A stretch of 64,000 nt of DNA from positions 192,267 through 256,266 of the forward strand of contig CALSRC010000012.1 in the NCBI GenBank assembly GCA_943788645.1, given 5' to 3'. Each line of letters begins with the position of its first letter. The first letter of the stretch is position 1. The notes below the pieces were generated by a model. That model worked only from the letters and a program-made list of their open reading frames with translations. It did no database searches and was not told the DNA's origin. Below, piece by piece: positions 8,076 to 15,911 of the stretch. The translations under genes were made by a program, and so were the position numbers. This stretch comes from UA16 sp002292325. Lineage in GTDB: Bacteria; Bacteroidota; Bacteroidia; Flavobacteriales_D; Sanyastnellaceae.

Positions 8076-8142
8076 GGGGGCGAGAATTGCGCCCAGGGAA
8101 GGATTCACGGGGCTGGCCATTGAGCTCAAGAGGCCATATCGG
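8076..8142 (+). pseudogene. Core fragment of a VRR-NUC nuclease
   Basis: The plus strand reads GARIAPREGFTGLAIELKRP. FxGLAIELKRP is the conserved core strand of VRR-NUC nucleases with the catalytic E-L-K. Nothing recognisable flanks it. It is the part missing from the fragment at 6848-7012 but lies downstream of it, so the pieces are out of natural order. Evidence is one motif. Confidence 0.4.
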
Positions 8143-8202
8143 ATATGTATAAATCCACCTCAAATTTTTCGGGCTTCCGGCCCCGCTTCTCCTCCTGATT
8201 GA

Positions 8203-8540
8203 TGTGCAAAACTTCGCTCACTTCCGCCGGCTATACTCAGTGTGAATTCTTTGGACGATTGGAACTCGCAAGAGAGCTCTTGAAATTAGGCTACGGAGCG
8301 GGTCAGATTATTTAATGACCGCCTCCTTTTGAAGACCCAATATGCCGGTGACGCACGTTTGAAGCAGTCTGATTCAAAAACGTGAGAGAGTTCTGAACCG
8401 ACGAGTGCCAGCTATTTGACATCAAACAAGGAGCACGGCAACACAAATCTTTTGATCTTGCATTGACTGGAATTTGCAAACATGGACAAACGCATGGACG
8501 AGGCTTGGTAGTCCCTGTAGAATTAAGCAAATTAGGGCTT
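8203..8540. other. Gap without genes
   Basis: No reading frame with credible coding character is visible on either strand. Its right end (from about 8519, TGTAGAATTAAGCA) begins to resemble the 3' part of the tmRNA, leading into the degenerate copy described next. Confidence 0.4.
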
Positions 8541-8573
8541 TGAGAAAGGGGTTCAAAAAGCCCCCGGCTCCAC
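8519..8573 (+). repeat. Degenerate second copy of the tmRNA 3' end (candidate att site)
   Basis: The last bases CCGGCTCCAC (8564-8573) are identical to the tmRNA 3' end (3495-3504). GGGTTC precedes them, as in the tmRNA T-arm, at almost the same spacing. TGTAGAA plus AGCA further upstream also match the tmRNA. Such a copy is what integration of an element at the 3' end of ssrA leaves behind. No integrase gene is intact between the two copies, so the element would be a decayed remnant. Confidence 0.5.
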
Positions 8574-8650
8574 TTTTTCTTTCTAAGAATAATTTCTTAT
8601 TATTAGAAATATTTTTTTGAGTATTTTAGACTCATAAAAACAAATATATT

Positions 8651-8818
8651 ATGGCCCAAATTAAAGGAATAAAAGAAATAATGATTTGCACTCATGATCT
8701 GGAAAAAGAAGATCTAGCCAATTTGACATCAATAAAATTAAAAGAATTAATTAATAATAAATTGCAAGAAAGTGCTCAGTTACTTTATGTTTATGATGAA
8801 TATGGTTTCGATAGCTGA
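8651..8818 (+). CDS. Small AT-rich ORF, 55 residues
   Basis: ATG at 8651 follows an AT-rich leader. The product is hydrophilic and helical (KEIMICTHDLEKEDLANL, IKLKELINNKL). The last 47 bases overlap the start of the next frame. The gene could be complete, or the first part of a longer gene shifted by an indel near 8800. Function unknown. Confidence 0.4.
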   Translation: MAQIKGIKEIMICTHDLEKEDLANLTSIKLKELINNKLQESAQLLYVYDEYGFDS

Positions 8819-9203
8819 TTCTGCCCTTAGTATTGAGGTTTGTTATGAAGAGATTGATTCTACCCCAGTCGTACAAGAAGGAATGGTGAGATTAGTCTTT
8901 TGGCAAGAATTAGAACAGTGCAATGTAAATGCTGATCTAAATGAATTAAGTGGAAATGTAACATTGAATCTCAAGGGAAATACATATGGTTGTATGTCCG
9001 ATTGGGGCTATCAGTCATTTGAATTTATAACTTCTAATGATGGCACAGAATTATTTTTGGAATCCGAGTCTTATGGAGATGAAAATAAAACTATCTATTT
9101 CTTAAATTCAAAAAAGGAATGTGCATATTCAATAAACGATATTGATAATAACATAACATTTGATGAGGAATTTGAAGAAATGAAAAAGGATTATTGCAAT
9201 TGA
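8772..9203 (+). CDS. AT-rich hypothetical protein, acidic, possibly the second part of a frameshifted gene
   Basis: The frame is open from 8772 (GTG), with an ATG at 8808 giving MVSIADSALSIEVCYEEI. The product is acidic with four or five Cys and beta-rich segments (GNVTLNLKGNTYGC, FEFITSNDGTELFLE). It overlaps the 55-residue ORF in another frame. If one base is gained or lost in the overlap, the two make one protein of about 185 residues. No signal peptide is apparent in either arrangement. Function unknown. Confidence 0.5.
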   Translation: MLSYFMFMMNMVSIADSALSIEVCYEEIDSTPVVQEGMVRLVFWQELEQCNVNADLNELSGNVTLNLKGNTYGCMSDWGYQSFEFITSNDGTELFLESESYGDENKTIYFLNSKKECAYSINDIDNNITFDEEFEEMKKDYCN

Positions 9204-9562
9204 TTCAATGAGATTGGCTGTCCCACCGGAGGCCAGTCTCGATCTATAGAGCGATGCCTTTAGGGGCGCACACCTGTCTTTAAACAAATGTGACTAATTG
9301 CCAAAGCAATCAAGAAGACGACAACCCTAAAAGTAAATGACTTACTAAAAAACCATTTGGTGAATTTTAGATACAACAAACCACCTAAAATCAGACTTAA
9401 CCATTTGTTTCTCTGAAATCTTTGCCCATGGCGTCTGTACTAGGCGGCGCGGAGAATAGAGCCGAAACTGACAGCTCCTCTGTCTCGTTCACGTTCGATG
9501 ATTTGGAGTTTCGAGAAATAGAACCACAAACACGGCACTTGTTCTTTGGTCAATGGCACGTT
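9204..9562. other. Gap without genes
   Basis: About 360 bases between an AT-rich orphan gene and a minus-strand hypothetical gene. I see no credible reading frame, RNA gene or strong hairpin. Composition shifts along the stretch, consistent with a junction of pieces of different origin. Confidence 0.4.
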
Positions 9563-10492
9563 CTATCTGATTTTCTCGGACAGCATACTCAGTAGACTTT
9601 TAACTGCAGTTTCATAAGCCACTGGGTCATTTTCTTTAAGGTATGGGCTGATACAAGGCAGACTAGAAAACCACTCTTCTCTCGCATCTTGAAATGGGAA
9701 GAAATGAGGCTGATTGTTCGTTGCTAACCAGGCAACCGGAATTCCGTCTTTGTATAAAAGATGCGAAGAGTAATAAAGCCTGCCGCCAACTTCTTCTTTT
9801 TCGAAGTTTCGAACGACTTCTTCTCCATCAATAAAAACAGAATGTAGAATGTCAAAATCACCAAAATCTGAGCCAAACCAAATCGTGTCAATACCAGTAT
9901 GCACGTAAAATCGAGGATCATCAGAGTATTCTGTATTAATACTTTTATTAGCAATAGCAAAATCTCCTTCAGCATAGAAATACAAGTCCTCTGACCTCAC
10001 GCTAACTACAGAAAGACCTTCTTTTGGTATTTTAAGAGTGCTTCGTGTTGGAGTAGAATCCTCCAATGTCGTGACCCATTCCCCGGTAGCGTCATCTAAT
10101 TTTTGAACCTCTTGCTTCAAACCCCGATCCTCCCCATCAAAAACTACCCAAGAGGAAGCCTTTTTATTGCAACCGCCATCAAAACTCCAGTTATCAGTTG
10201 ACAATCCTTTAATATCCTCAGACAGTTCGCTTTCATACGTAATCATGCCATGTTTGTGGTAAAATTGATTGACATCCATTAGTTCAGTCAAGAAAGCTGA
10301 GCCGTAAAAAGTATTCCCACTGTACATGCTATCTTCAAACAGACCTTCATTTTGAAGTAATGATTTCAATTGGTCTGATTTATCGCTTGTTAAACGGCCT
10401 ATGGAGACTTCAACACCGTGATGCACGATACCCTCACCATGGTGCGAGCTGCTATCATAGTTTCTTGCAACGGTTATTTTTTCTTTTTCCAT
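9563..10492 (-). CDS. Hypothetical protein, 309 residues
   Basis: Starts at ATG 10492 with MEKEKITVARNYDSSSHHGE; no signal peptide. The protein is acidic and mixed alpha/beta, with repeated short aromatic strands (DLYFYAEGDFAI, DPRFYVHTGIDTIWFGSD, GGRLYYSSHLLYKDGIPVAWL). The last motif, a strand followed by PVAWLATNNQPHFF, resembles a substrate or ligand pocket, but I cannot name a family. Moderately AT-rich, part of the accessory region. Confidence 0.6.
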   Translation of the reverse strand: MEKEKITVARNYDSSSHHGEGIVHHGVEVSIGRLTSDKSDQLKSLLQNEGLFEDSMYSGNTFYGSAFLTELMDVNQFYHKHGMITYESELSEDIKGLSTDNWSFDGGCNKKASSWVVFDGEDRGLKQEVQKLDDATGEWVTTLEDSTPTRSTLKIPKEGLSVVSVRSEDLYFYAEGDFAIANKSINTEYSDDPRFYVHTGIDTIWFGSDFGDFDILHSVFIDGEEVVRNFEKEEVGGRLYYSSHLLYKDGIPVAWLATNNQPHFFPFQDAREEWFSSLPCISPYLKENDPVAYETAVKSLLSMLSEKIR

Positions 10493-10523
10493 TTTAATAG
10501 AGTTCTTGAATTATCGGCAATTG

Positions 10524-10628
10524 CTAACATACAAAAAGCTCCTGGTTGCCCCTGAGCAGCTTCACATGCTTTGCCCTGTCATCCCAATGCTTGACATCAA
10601 TCCACATGGGCTGCATCAAGATTCCTGA
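10524..10628 (-). pseudogene. Possible fragment of a tyrosine recombinase N-terminal domain
   Basis: In one frame the minus strand reads SGILMQPMWIDVKHWDDRAK then HVKLLRGNQEL and a stop. The spacing of G-I, W-D and V-K residues with N-x-E-L resembles the Arm DNA-binding domain of Bacteroidota phage/transposon integrases (GIxVxPxxWDxxxxxVK). There is no start codon context and no catalytic domain. If right, this is the last trace of an integrase at the far end of the accessory region. Weak evidence. Confidence 0.25.
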
Positions 10629-10642
10629 ATAGCACCTGTTGG

Positions 10643-12493
10643 TCAGTCGAAGTTGACTTGTTTTTCGACCGAACCATCTGAATAGATGTACAGCCGCACT
10701 TCGCCTTGTTTTGGGCCCGCTTTCCGACCGAGCAAATCCAGTATTTCGACTAACTGACGGTCATGAGTAGCTTCAAGCTGTTCAATATCTGTTGAAGAAT
10801 CGCAGATTTCCTGAAAAAACAACCACGCTTCCCGACTGGAATCGATGTCCATGTTACCATATGCCCCAGGCCAGTCGTGACCTCCTCCATTCACTGTATA
10901 GAGCCACACTTGGGTGCAACTTCCAGGAGCACCGTATTTATCTGCGGTTACAGTACTACCATCTCCTGTATTGATATTCTCAAAATCAAAAGAATCTTCG
11001 AGTTGGAGGCCAAATAAGTCTGTGAAGAAACTCATGGTAGCTGGTATACTGGGATAAGCTCCCCAATTGTCTTGGTTGTTTGGATCTCCATCGAAGTAGG
11101 TGACATTGTCCTGTGTTCCATGAATCTCGAGTATGGACACCTCTTCAGGCGGGTTGCAAGCATCCATGATATCTTGCATAATCATACCTGCAACAGGTGC
11201 TACAGCTCGAAAATAATTGGAAGCCTCACAAGCCAAGAGATAGCTGAAGTCACCCCCGTTTGACATACCTGTGCAAAACAGGAGTTCTGGGTCGATTGAA
11301 TGTGAAGCCGCCAAGTGTTCCGACAGATGAATCACATAGGCTACATCATCTACTGTCTCGTTATTTTGAAAGTCGTATCCCACATTCCAAAAAGTATTGC
11401 CCCACGAATCCTGAATTCCTTGCGGGTAACACACTGCAAAACCGTATTCGTCGGCGAGTGCGTTGAATTCCGAATAATCCATAATTCCCTGAGCACTTCC
11501 TGAATACCCGTGGCAAACAAACACCAAAGGACAGTTTTCAGGCGCATCACCTGGGTGGTAATAGATGTATTCCCGATTCATTCCGCCATCGAGGAGTGTG
11601 CCATATTCAAGAGCTGAGATTGAATGAACGAGCGTGTTGTTTGATGCCACATCATCTTCAACCCCGTTGACATTGGAGACCGTTACGGTGAGCTGAGCGC
11701 TTCCAGATTCGGTCATGCTGAAGACATCTTCATGGGAAAAAGGCATGGACATACCCGACAATAAGGACAAGTCGGAAAATGCCTGAACATGGTCCTCATT
11801 CCCATCTGTCCATGTAATATCAAAGGAAACAATGGGAACAGCTCCGAGGTTGCTGACAATTCCTTCCACAGCTATATCGGCAGGAACATCTGTGTTCAAT
11901 GGGATCGTAAGCGATGTCATGGCTGCATCCAATCCCGTCGGCTCATACACGGATACGTCATCAATTGCCCAGCCAAACATCCAACCAAAGTCATCGTTGT
12001 AGCGAAAAGCGATTAAAACACTTGAATTTCCAATCAATGTTCCTAAACCAATGGAGTGCGCACTCCACGCTCCATCTTCTGTCCCTTCGATTGTTTCGTG
12101 AACCGTCCAGTTTACTCCACCATCCAATGAATATTCTATGGTTGCAACTTCAGTGTCCCCCTCAAAAGTTGCCCCGTCATAATAGGCTTGGAATTCTAAA
12201 ATGGCATTTTCAACTGCAGTGAAGTCCAGCTCCGGGAGGATTAAATAATCTTCACTCTTATCGCAATCACAAGCATCGTCGTTTGTTGCGATGATATTGC
12301 CATGAGGAGCGATACTCCACCACTCACTTTCGAGGCTCATTGCGGTACCCAAGACCCATCCTCCGTCAGAGGCGGCAGTCTGTTGTGTCCAATTTTCGGG
12401 AAACGCATCGGACTCAAAATCTTCTGAAAGCAACACGTTTTGAGCGGATAACTCCACGGAAAAGAGGAAGATGAGCGGTAAATAAATTTTCAT
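10643..12493 (-). CDS. Secreted PHB depolymerase/LpqC-type esterase with adhesion domains
   Basis: 616 residues. Signal peptide MKIYLPLIFLFSVELSAQ; then a MAM/jelly-roll-type domain (about 20-190, with EDFESDAFPENWTQ and FGWAIDDVSVYE); then a CARDB-like beta domain (about 195-290); then an alpha/beta hydrolase from about 300. The nucleophile is in GMSNGG near residue 410, with candidate Asp in HGTQDNVTYFDG and His in GGGHDWPG, as in poly-hydroxybutyrate depolymerase and feruloyl esterase-like families. The last 40 residues (ILDLLGRKAGP, LYIYSDG) resemble a short T9SS sorting domain. Likely an exported polyester or carbohydrate ester hydrolase. Confidence 0.85.
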   Translation of the reverse strand: MKIYLPLIFLFSVELSAQNVLLSEDFESDAFPENWTQQTAASDGGWVLGTAMSLESEWWSIAPHGNIIATNDDACDCDKSEDYLILPELDFTAVENAILEFQAYYDGATFEGDTEVATIEYSLDGGVNWTVHETIEGTEDGAWSAHSIGLGTLIGNSSVLIAFRYNDDFGWMFGWAIDDVSVYEPTGLDAAMTSLTIPLNTDVPADIAVEGIVSNLGAVPIVSFDITWTDGNEDHVQAFSDLSLLSGMSMPFSHEDVFSMTESGSAQLTVTVSNVNGVEDDVASNNTLVHSISALEYGTLLDGGMNREYIYYHPGDAPENCPLVFVCHGYSGSAQGIMDYSEFNALADEYGFAVCYPQGIQDSWGNTFWNVGYDFQNNETVDDVAYVIHLSEHLAASHSIDPELLFCTGMSNGGDFSYLLACEASNYFRAVAPVAGMIMQDIMDACNPPEEVSILEIHGTQDNVTYFDGDPNNQDNWGAYPSIPATMSFFTDLFGLQLEDSFDFENINTGDGSTVTADKYGAPGSCTQVWLYTVNGGGHDWPGAYGNMDIDSSREAWLFFQEICDSSTDIEQLEATHDRQLVEILDLLGRKAGPKQGEVRLYIYSDGSVEKQVNFD

Positions 12494-12875
12494 TACTGTT
12501 TCTGTTGATGGACCAAGAAAAGGCTTCTTGTCTTAAATTATGAAGAGACGTGTTTCAATGAGTCATGATATTGCAAATCCTTCACTGAAACGCCGTAATC
12601 GCATGCTTAAGAAGCGAGAAATTCATGCTTTGTCGCATTCGATCAGCTTGTAAAATTCGAACGTCGAGAAAAAAAGGGAATCAGCAGCTGGCTGATTCCC
12701 TTTTAATTAAAATTAGGTCCTCCTTTGGATTATTCCGAGATCATGACTGAAGGCATGATTAGGGAACGTTTTGTATGACTTGTTCAAATTCCAATGATTG
12801 TCGAGGCATCTGCCTTCAAAGGAATGACAGTTTGCACGGCGTTCGCAGACGAATGTTGAGCTTATCTTAGCCTCC
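12494..12875. other. Divergent intergenic region
   Basis: 380 bases between two divergent genes, expected to carry both promoters. It contains one strong hairpin (separate entry). No credible gene is seen. Confidence 0.5.
12670..12708. terminator. Perfect hairpin with A/T flanks, bidirectional terminator type
   Basis: GGGAATCAGC and GCTGATTCCC pair perfectly around the 5-base loop AGCTG, flanked by an A tract on the left and TTTT on the right. It is placed oddly, between two divergent genes rather than after one, about 180 bases from either start. Confidence 0.6.
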
Positions 12876-14024
12876 ATGTTGAACATCCTTACCAAGGTTG
12901 CGGCGGTATTTCTTCTTCTTCACGGAGGGGGGCTGTCCTCGGTCGAGGCGCAGGAAGTACCTGAACCGAGCGGTTTTCTGAGAAACTACATCGGCAAAGT
13001 TCTTGGTAAGAGTGCGGATCCGGTTGACGCTAAATTTATCAGTTATCCAACCCTGGCCTACACGCCTGAAACCAGTTTGGAGCTCGGGATATCCAGTTTG
13101 TACGTGTATTCTGCGAAGCGAGACCTGTCCAATCGGTTGAGTGAAATGAAGTCCTTCACCTTCTACACCCTCGAAAATCAGTACGGATTTTGGTTGTATC
13201 ATGCGATTTACACGGATCAGAATGAATGGTTCTTGTATGGTCGAGCCCGGTACCAAAGGTTCCCTTTGTTTTATTACGGCATAGGTCGGGAGAGTCCTTC
13301 GGAAGTACAGAGCGTCATCGACGGGCAGTACATTTTACTCAGAGAACGCGTGCTGAGGGAGACGTTGCCGTCGTTGTACGTCGGATTGGAATTGGACTAC
13401 CAGCGATTGAATCGAGTCGAATATGTGAATGCAACGGACGATTTTATACCGCCCGTCATTGGCACGGACGGATCGAATAATCTCGGAGTTGGACTGGGCG
13501 TACTCTACGACAACATCCATAACGCGATGAATCCAAGGAAGGGGTTATACAGCGAGTGGGCCTTCCTCCGCTATGGCATCGGCGACGGGAGTGACTTCAC
13601 CACTTACATCGTCGATAATCGAATTTATAGATCCGTTCGGGAAAACACCGTCCTGGCTGCACAGCTTTATGGGCAATTTACCGAGGGTTCTGCGCCGTTT
13701 AACATGCTCTCCCTCATGGGCGGTGAAAGTCTGATGCGCGGTTACTACCTCGGAAGATACAGAGACCGAAATTTGCTCTCCGGTCAAGTGGAATACCGCA
13801 TCTTGCCATTCTCTTTCTCCAAGCGGATCGGTGCGAGCTTGTTCCTGTCCGCCGGCCAAGTCTTTGGTGACGACCATGGCTTTGCTTGGGAGCATTTCTT
13901 GCCTGCGGGTGGCGCGGGCCTCCGGTTCTTGATTTTCCCGGACAAAGATATTTTCACCCGCCTTGATGTGGCATTTACGGGAGAAGGAAGCGGTGTGTAT
14001 TTCTACATAGGCGAGGCCTTTTGA
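12876..14024 (+). CDS. BamA/TamA-family (Omp85-type) outer-membrane barrel without POTRA domains
   Basis: 382 residues. Signal peptide ending at SSVEAQ, a short linker, then a beta-barrel that fills the rest. MGGESLMRGYYLGRYRDRN holds the (V/M)RGY motif of the Omp85 surface-antigen barrel, and the C-terminal strand ends in F (VYFYIGEAF), a barrel assembly signal. Without POTRA repeats it is not BamA itself; Bacteroidota carry many such barrels of unknown cargo. The next gene starts 9 bases after its stop, so the pair is likely co-transcribed. Confidence 0.85.
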   Translation: MLNILTKVAAVFLLLHGGGLSSVEAQEVPEPSGFLRNYIGKVLGKSADPVDAKFISYPTLAYTPETSLELGISSLYVYSAKRDLSNRLSEMKSFTFYTLENQYGFWLYHAIYTDQNEWFLYGRARYQRFPLFYYGIGRESPSEVQSVIDGQYILLRERVLRETLPSLYVGLELDYQRLNRVEYVNATDDFIPPVIGTDGSNNLGVGLGVLYDNIHNAMNPRKGLYSEWAFLRYGIGDGSDFTTYIVDNRIYRSVRENTVLAAQLYGQFTEGSAPFNMLSLMGGESLMRGYYLGRYRDRNLLSGQVEYRILPFSFSKRIGASLFLSAGQVFGDDHGFAWEHFLPAGGAGLRFLIFPDKDIFTRLDVAFTGEGSGVYFYIGEAF

Positions 14025-14033
14025 TTGATCGTC

Positions 14034-15281
14034 ATGGATTCACTATCGCAAATTGTGTTGGGGGCAGCCGTTGGCGAGGCGGTTTTGGGGCGTCGGCTTG
14101 GCAATCGGGCCATGATCTGGGGAGCTGTGGCAGGCACGATTCCCGACATGGATGTGCTCGGCAAATACTTCCTCAGCGAGCTGGACAACCTCGCCTTTCA
14201 CCGGGGGATTAGCCATTCTTTCTTGTTCTGCGTGCTCGGATCGTTGGTATTCGGGTGGGTGACGAACCAACTTTACCGCAGCCGTTACCATTCCTGGGTT
14301 GCGATGGGCACCAAAGGGGTAGCCGCCGTCATCATTGGATTTGTGGTGAATTTTCTGACCCAGATATTGGCTCCAGGCGCTTGGTGGCCGATTGCTGTTT
14401 ACATCCCTTTGGTTGGATACTGGGGCTGGAAACATGGCCAGCGTAGGTATTTTGAAGGAAATTGGAAGGCACCCGATGCGAACCTGAGAGGGTGGGTTTT
14501 ATTGTTCTTTTGGGGTTTTTTGACCCACGTTTTGCTCGATTGTTTCACCACTTATGGTACGCAGGTGTTTGCCCCGTTTTCCAACCAACGCGTGGCTTGG
14601 GGTACGGTTTCAGTGGTGGATCCCCTTTACACGGTGCCTTTTCTTGTGTGCTTGATTTTGGCGACACGCTTCGCACGCGACCATTCCCGCCGAAGGATTT
14701 GGAACGGTCTGGGACTGGCATGGAGTTGTGTGTATTTGAGCTTGACCGCAGTGAACCACCACAACGTGCATCGGACGGTCGAAGAGGCGCTACTAGAACA
14801 GGGAATAATGAATCAGCGTTTTTTCATAGCGCCTACTATTTTCAACAACCTCCTTTGGAATGTTGTCGTGGATGATGGAGATGAATTTTTTCTCGCACAG
14901 CACTCGATCTTCGATGAAGTTCCGATAGTATTTCATCCCCTGAGCAAAGGATATGATCAGCTCCACGACGTGGAAACGGATGAGACATTGGGTGTTTTGC
15001 GGTGGTTCAGTGCAGGATACTTCAACGCTGTGCGTCGAGAAGATGGATCGCTTCAGTTGAATGATCTCCGATTCGGCACGTTTTCGGGGCGTGCGGAAGA
15101 CCCTGACGACTATATTTTCCGATTCAATTTGATGGATCGCGGTCCCTCTCTTCCATACGGCTTCGAGCGTGCACAAGGAGGGCCGCCCGATGAAAAGGCG
15201 CAGGACATGATGATGGATCTATTTGATCGCGCAATGGGACTTTCTCCCAAAGATCTTTCATTGCAAAGGCCACAATTGTGA
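14034..15281 (+). CDS. YdjM/DUF457-type membrane-bound metal-dependent hydrolase
   Basis: I chose ATG 14034 (MDSLSQIVLGAAVGEA), as the family begins; the frame is open from a TTG at 14025. Conserved TIPDMDVL and FHRGISHSFLF provide the Asp and His ligands of this family, followed by several membrane helices and HVLLDCFTTYG. The C-terminal 150 residues are soluble. Members are inner-membrane proteins with presumed metal-dependent hydrolase activity; the substrate is not established. Confidence 0.85.
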   Translation: MDSLSQIVLGAAVGEAVLGRRLGNRAMIWGAVAGTIPDMDVLGKYFLSELDNLAFHRGISHSFLFCVLGSLVFGWVTNQLYRSRYHSWVAMGTKGVAAVIIGFVVNFLTQILAPGAWWPIAVYIPLVGYWGWKHGQRRYFEGNWKAPDANLRGWVLLFFWGFLTHVLLDCFTTYGTQVFAPFSNQRVAWGTVSVVDPLYTVPFLVCLILATRFARDHSRRRIWNGLGLAWSCVYLSLTAVNHHNVHRTVEEALLEQGIMNQRFFIAPTIFNNLLWNVVVDDGDEFFLAQHSIFDEVPIVFHPLSKGYDQLHDVETDETLGVLRWFSAGYFNAVRREDGSLQLNDLRFGTFSGRAEDPDDYIFRFNLMDRGPSLPYGFERAQGGPPDEKAQDMMMDLFDRAMGLSPKDLSLQRPQL

Positions 15282-15358
15282 GGATTCACCCCCAAACATG
15301 AAGAGACTTCGGTCCCATAACGCTAGCTTTAAATTTATAATCAAAAAAAAATTCTACC

Positions 15359-15868
15359 ATGAAAAATTGGATGATGTTGTTGCTGGTCTGTTTGGGTTGG
15401 CAAATGCAAGCGCAAGAAACATTGTGTGATTTTACGTACACGGTTGGCACACAGGAAGAGTTTGAAGTCGCCATTCCGACGACCGGAAACTCTTTGCCCT
15501 TGATGGTTCCATTGTATGCTGTTACGTATGTAGGTGCCTACATGATGGAGGACAGTTGTTTTAGCGGGCCATGCACGCATGTAGTGTACAACTCCATCTT
15601 GGTAGATACTGTGACAACGTGCATCGACTATGTTCTTACGGATTCTTTAACCGGTGAAATGGATACTTTGAATTGCTGCTTTGACCAGGTGTGGGATGGA
15701 ACAACCCAATCATGGTTGAGGATAAGCAGTCCGGTTGGAATAGAAGAGTTACAAGCGGAAGGGTTAGGGGACGACAAAATCTATGATTTGATGGGGAGAG
15801 AGTTACCTGAGGCTCCTATTGGACAGATCTATATTCAAAACAGAAAGCGATATTTTCGATTTGAGTAA
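15359..15868 (+). CDS. Small secreted protein with short C-terminal sorting-like motif
   Basis: 169 residues. Signal peptide MKNWMMLLLVCLGWQMQAQ, then a Cys-rich beta domain, with six or so Cys paired in spacing (CDFTYTV, DSCFSGPCTHVV, TTCIDYV, NCCFDQVW). The tail KIYDLMGRELPE then GQIYIQNRKRYFRFE matches the short T9SS-associated tail seen in many Bacteroidota proteins (YDLMGR, GxYI). Function unknown; exported, probably disulphide-bonded. Confidence 0.7.
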   Translation: MKNWMMLLLVCLGWQMQAQETLCDFTYTVGTQEEFEVAIPTTGNSLPLMVPLYAVTYVGAYMMEDSCFSGPCTHVVYNSILVDTVTTCIDYVLTDSLTGEMDTLNCCFDQVWDGTTQSWLRISSPVGIEELQAEGLGDDKIYDLMGRELPEAPIGQIYIQNRKRYFRFE

Positions 15869-15911
15869 ATCCTGAGGAGAGCTCGAATGGAGTGCTATAA
15901 AATTTTGCTAA

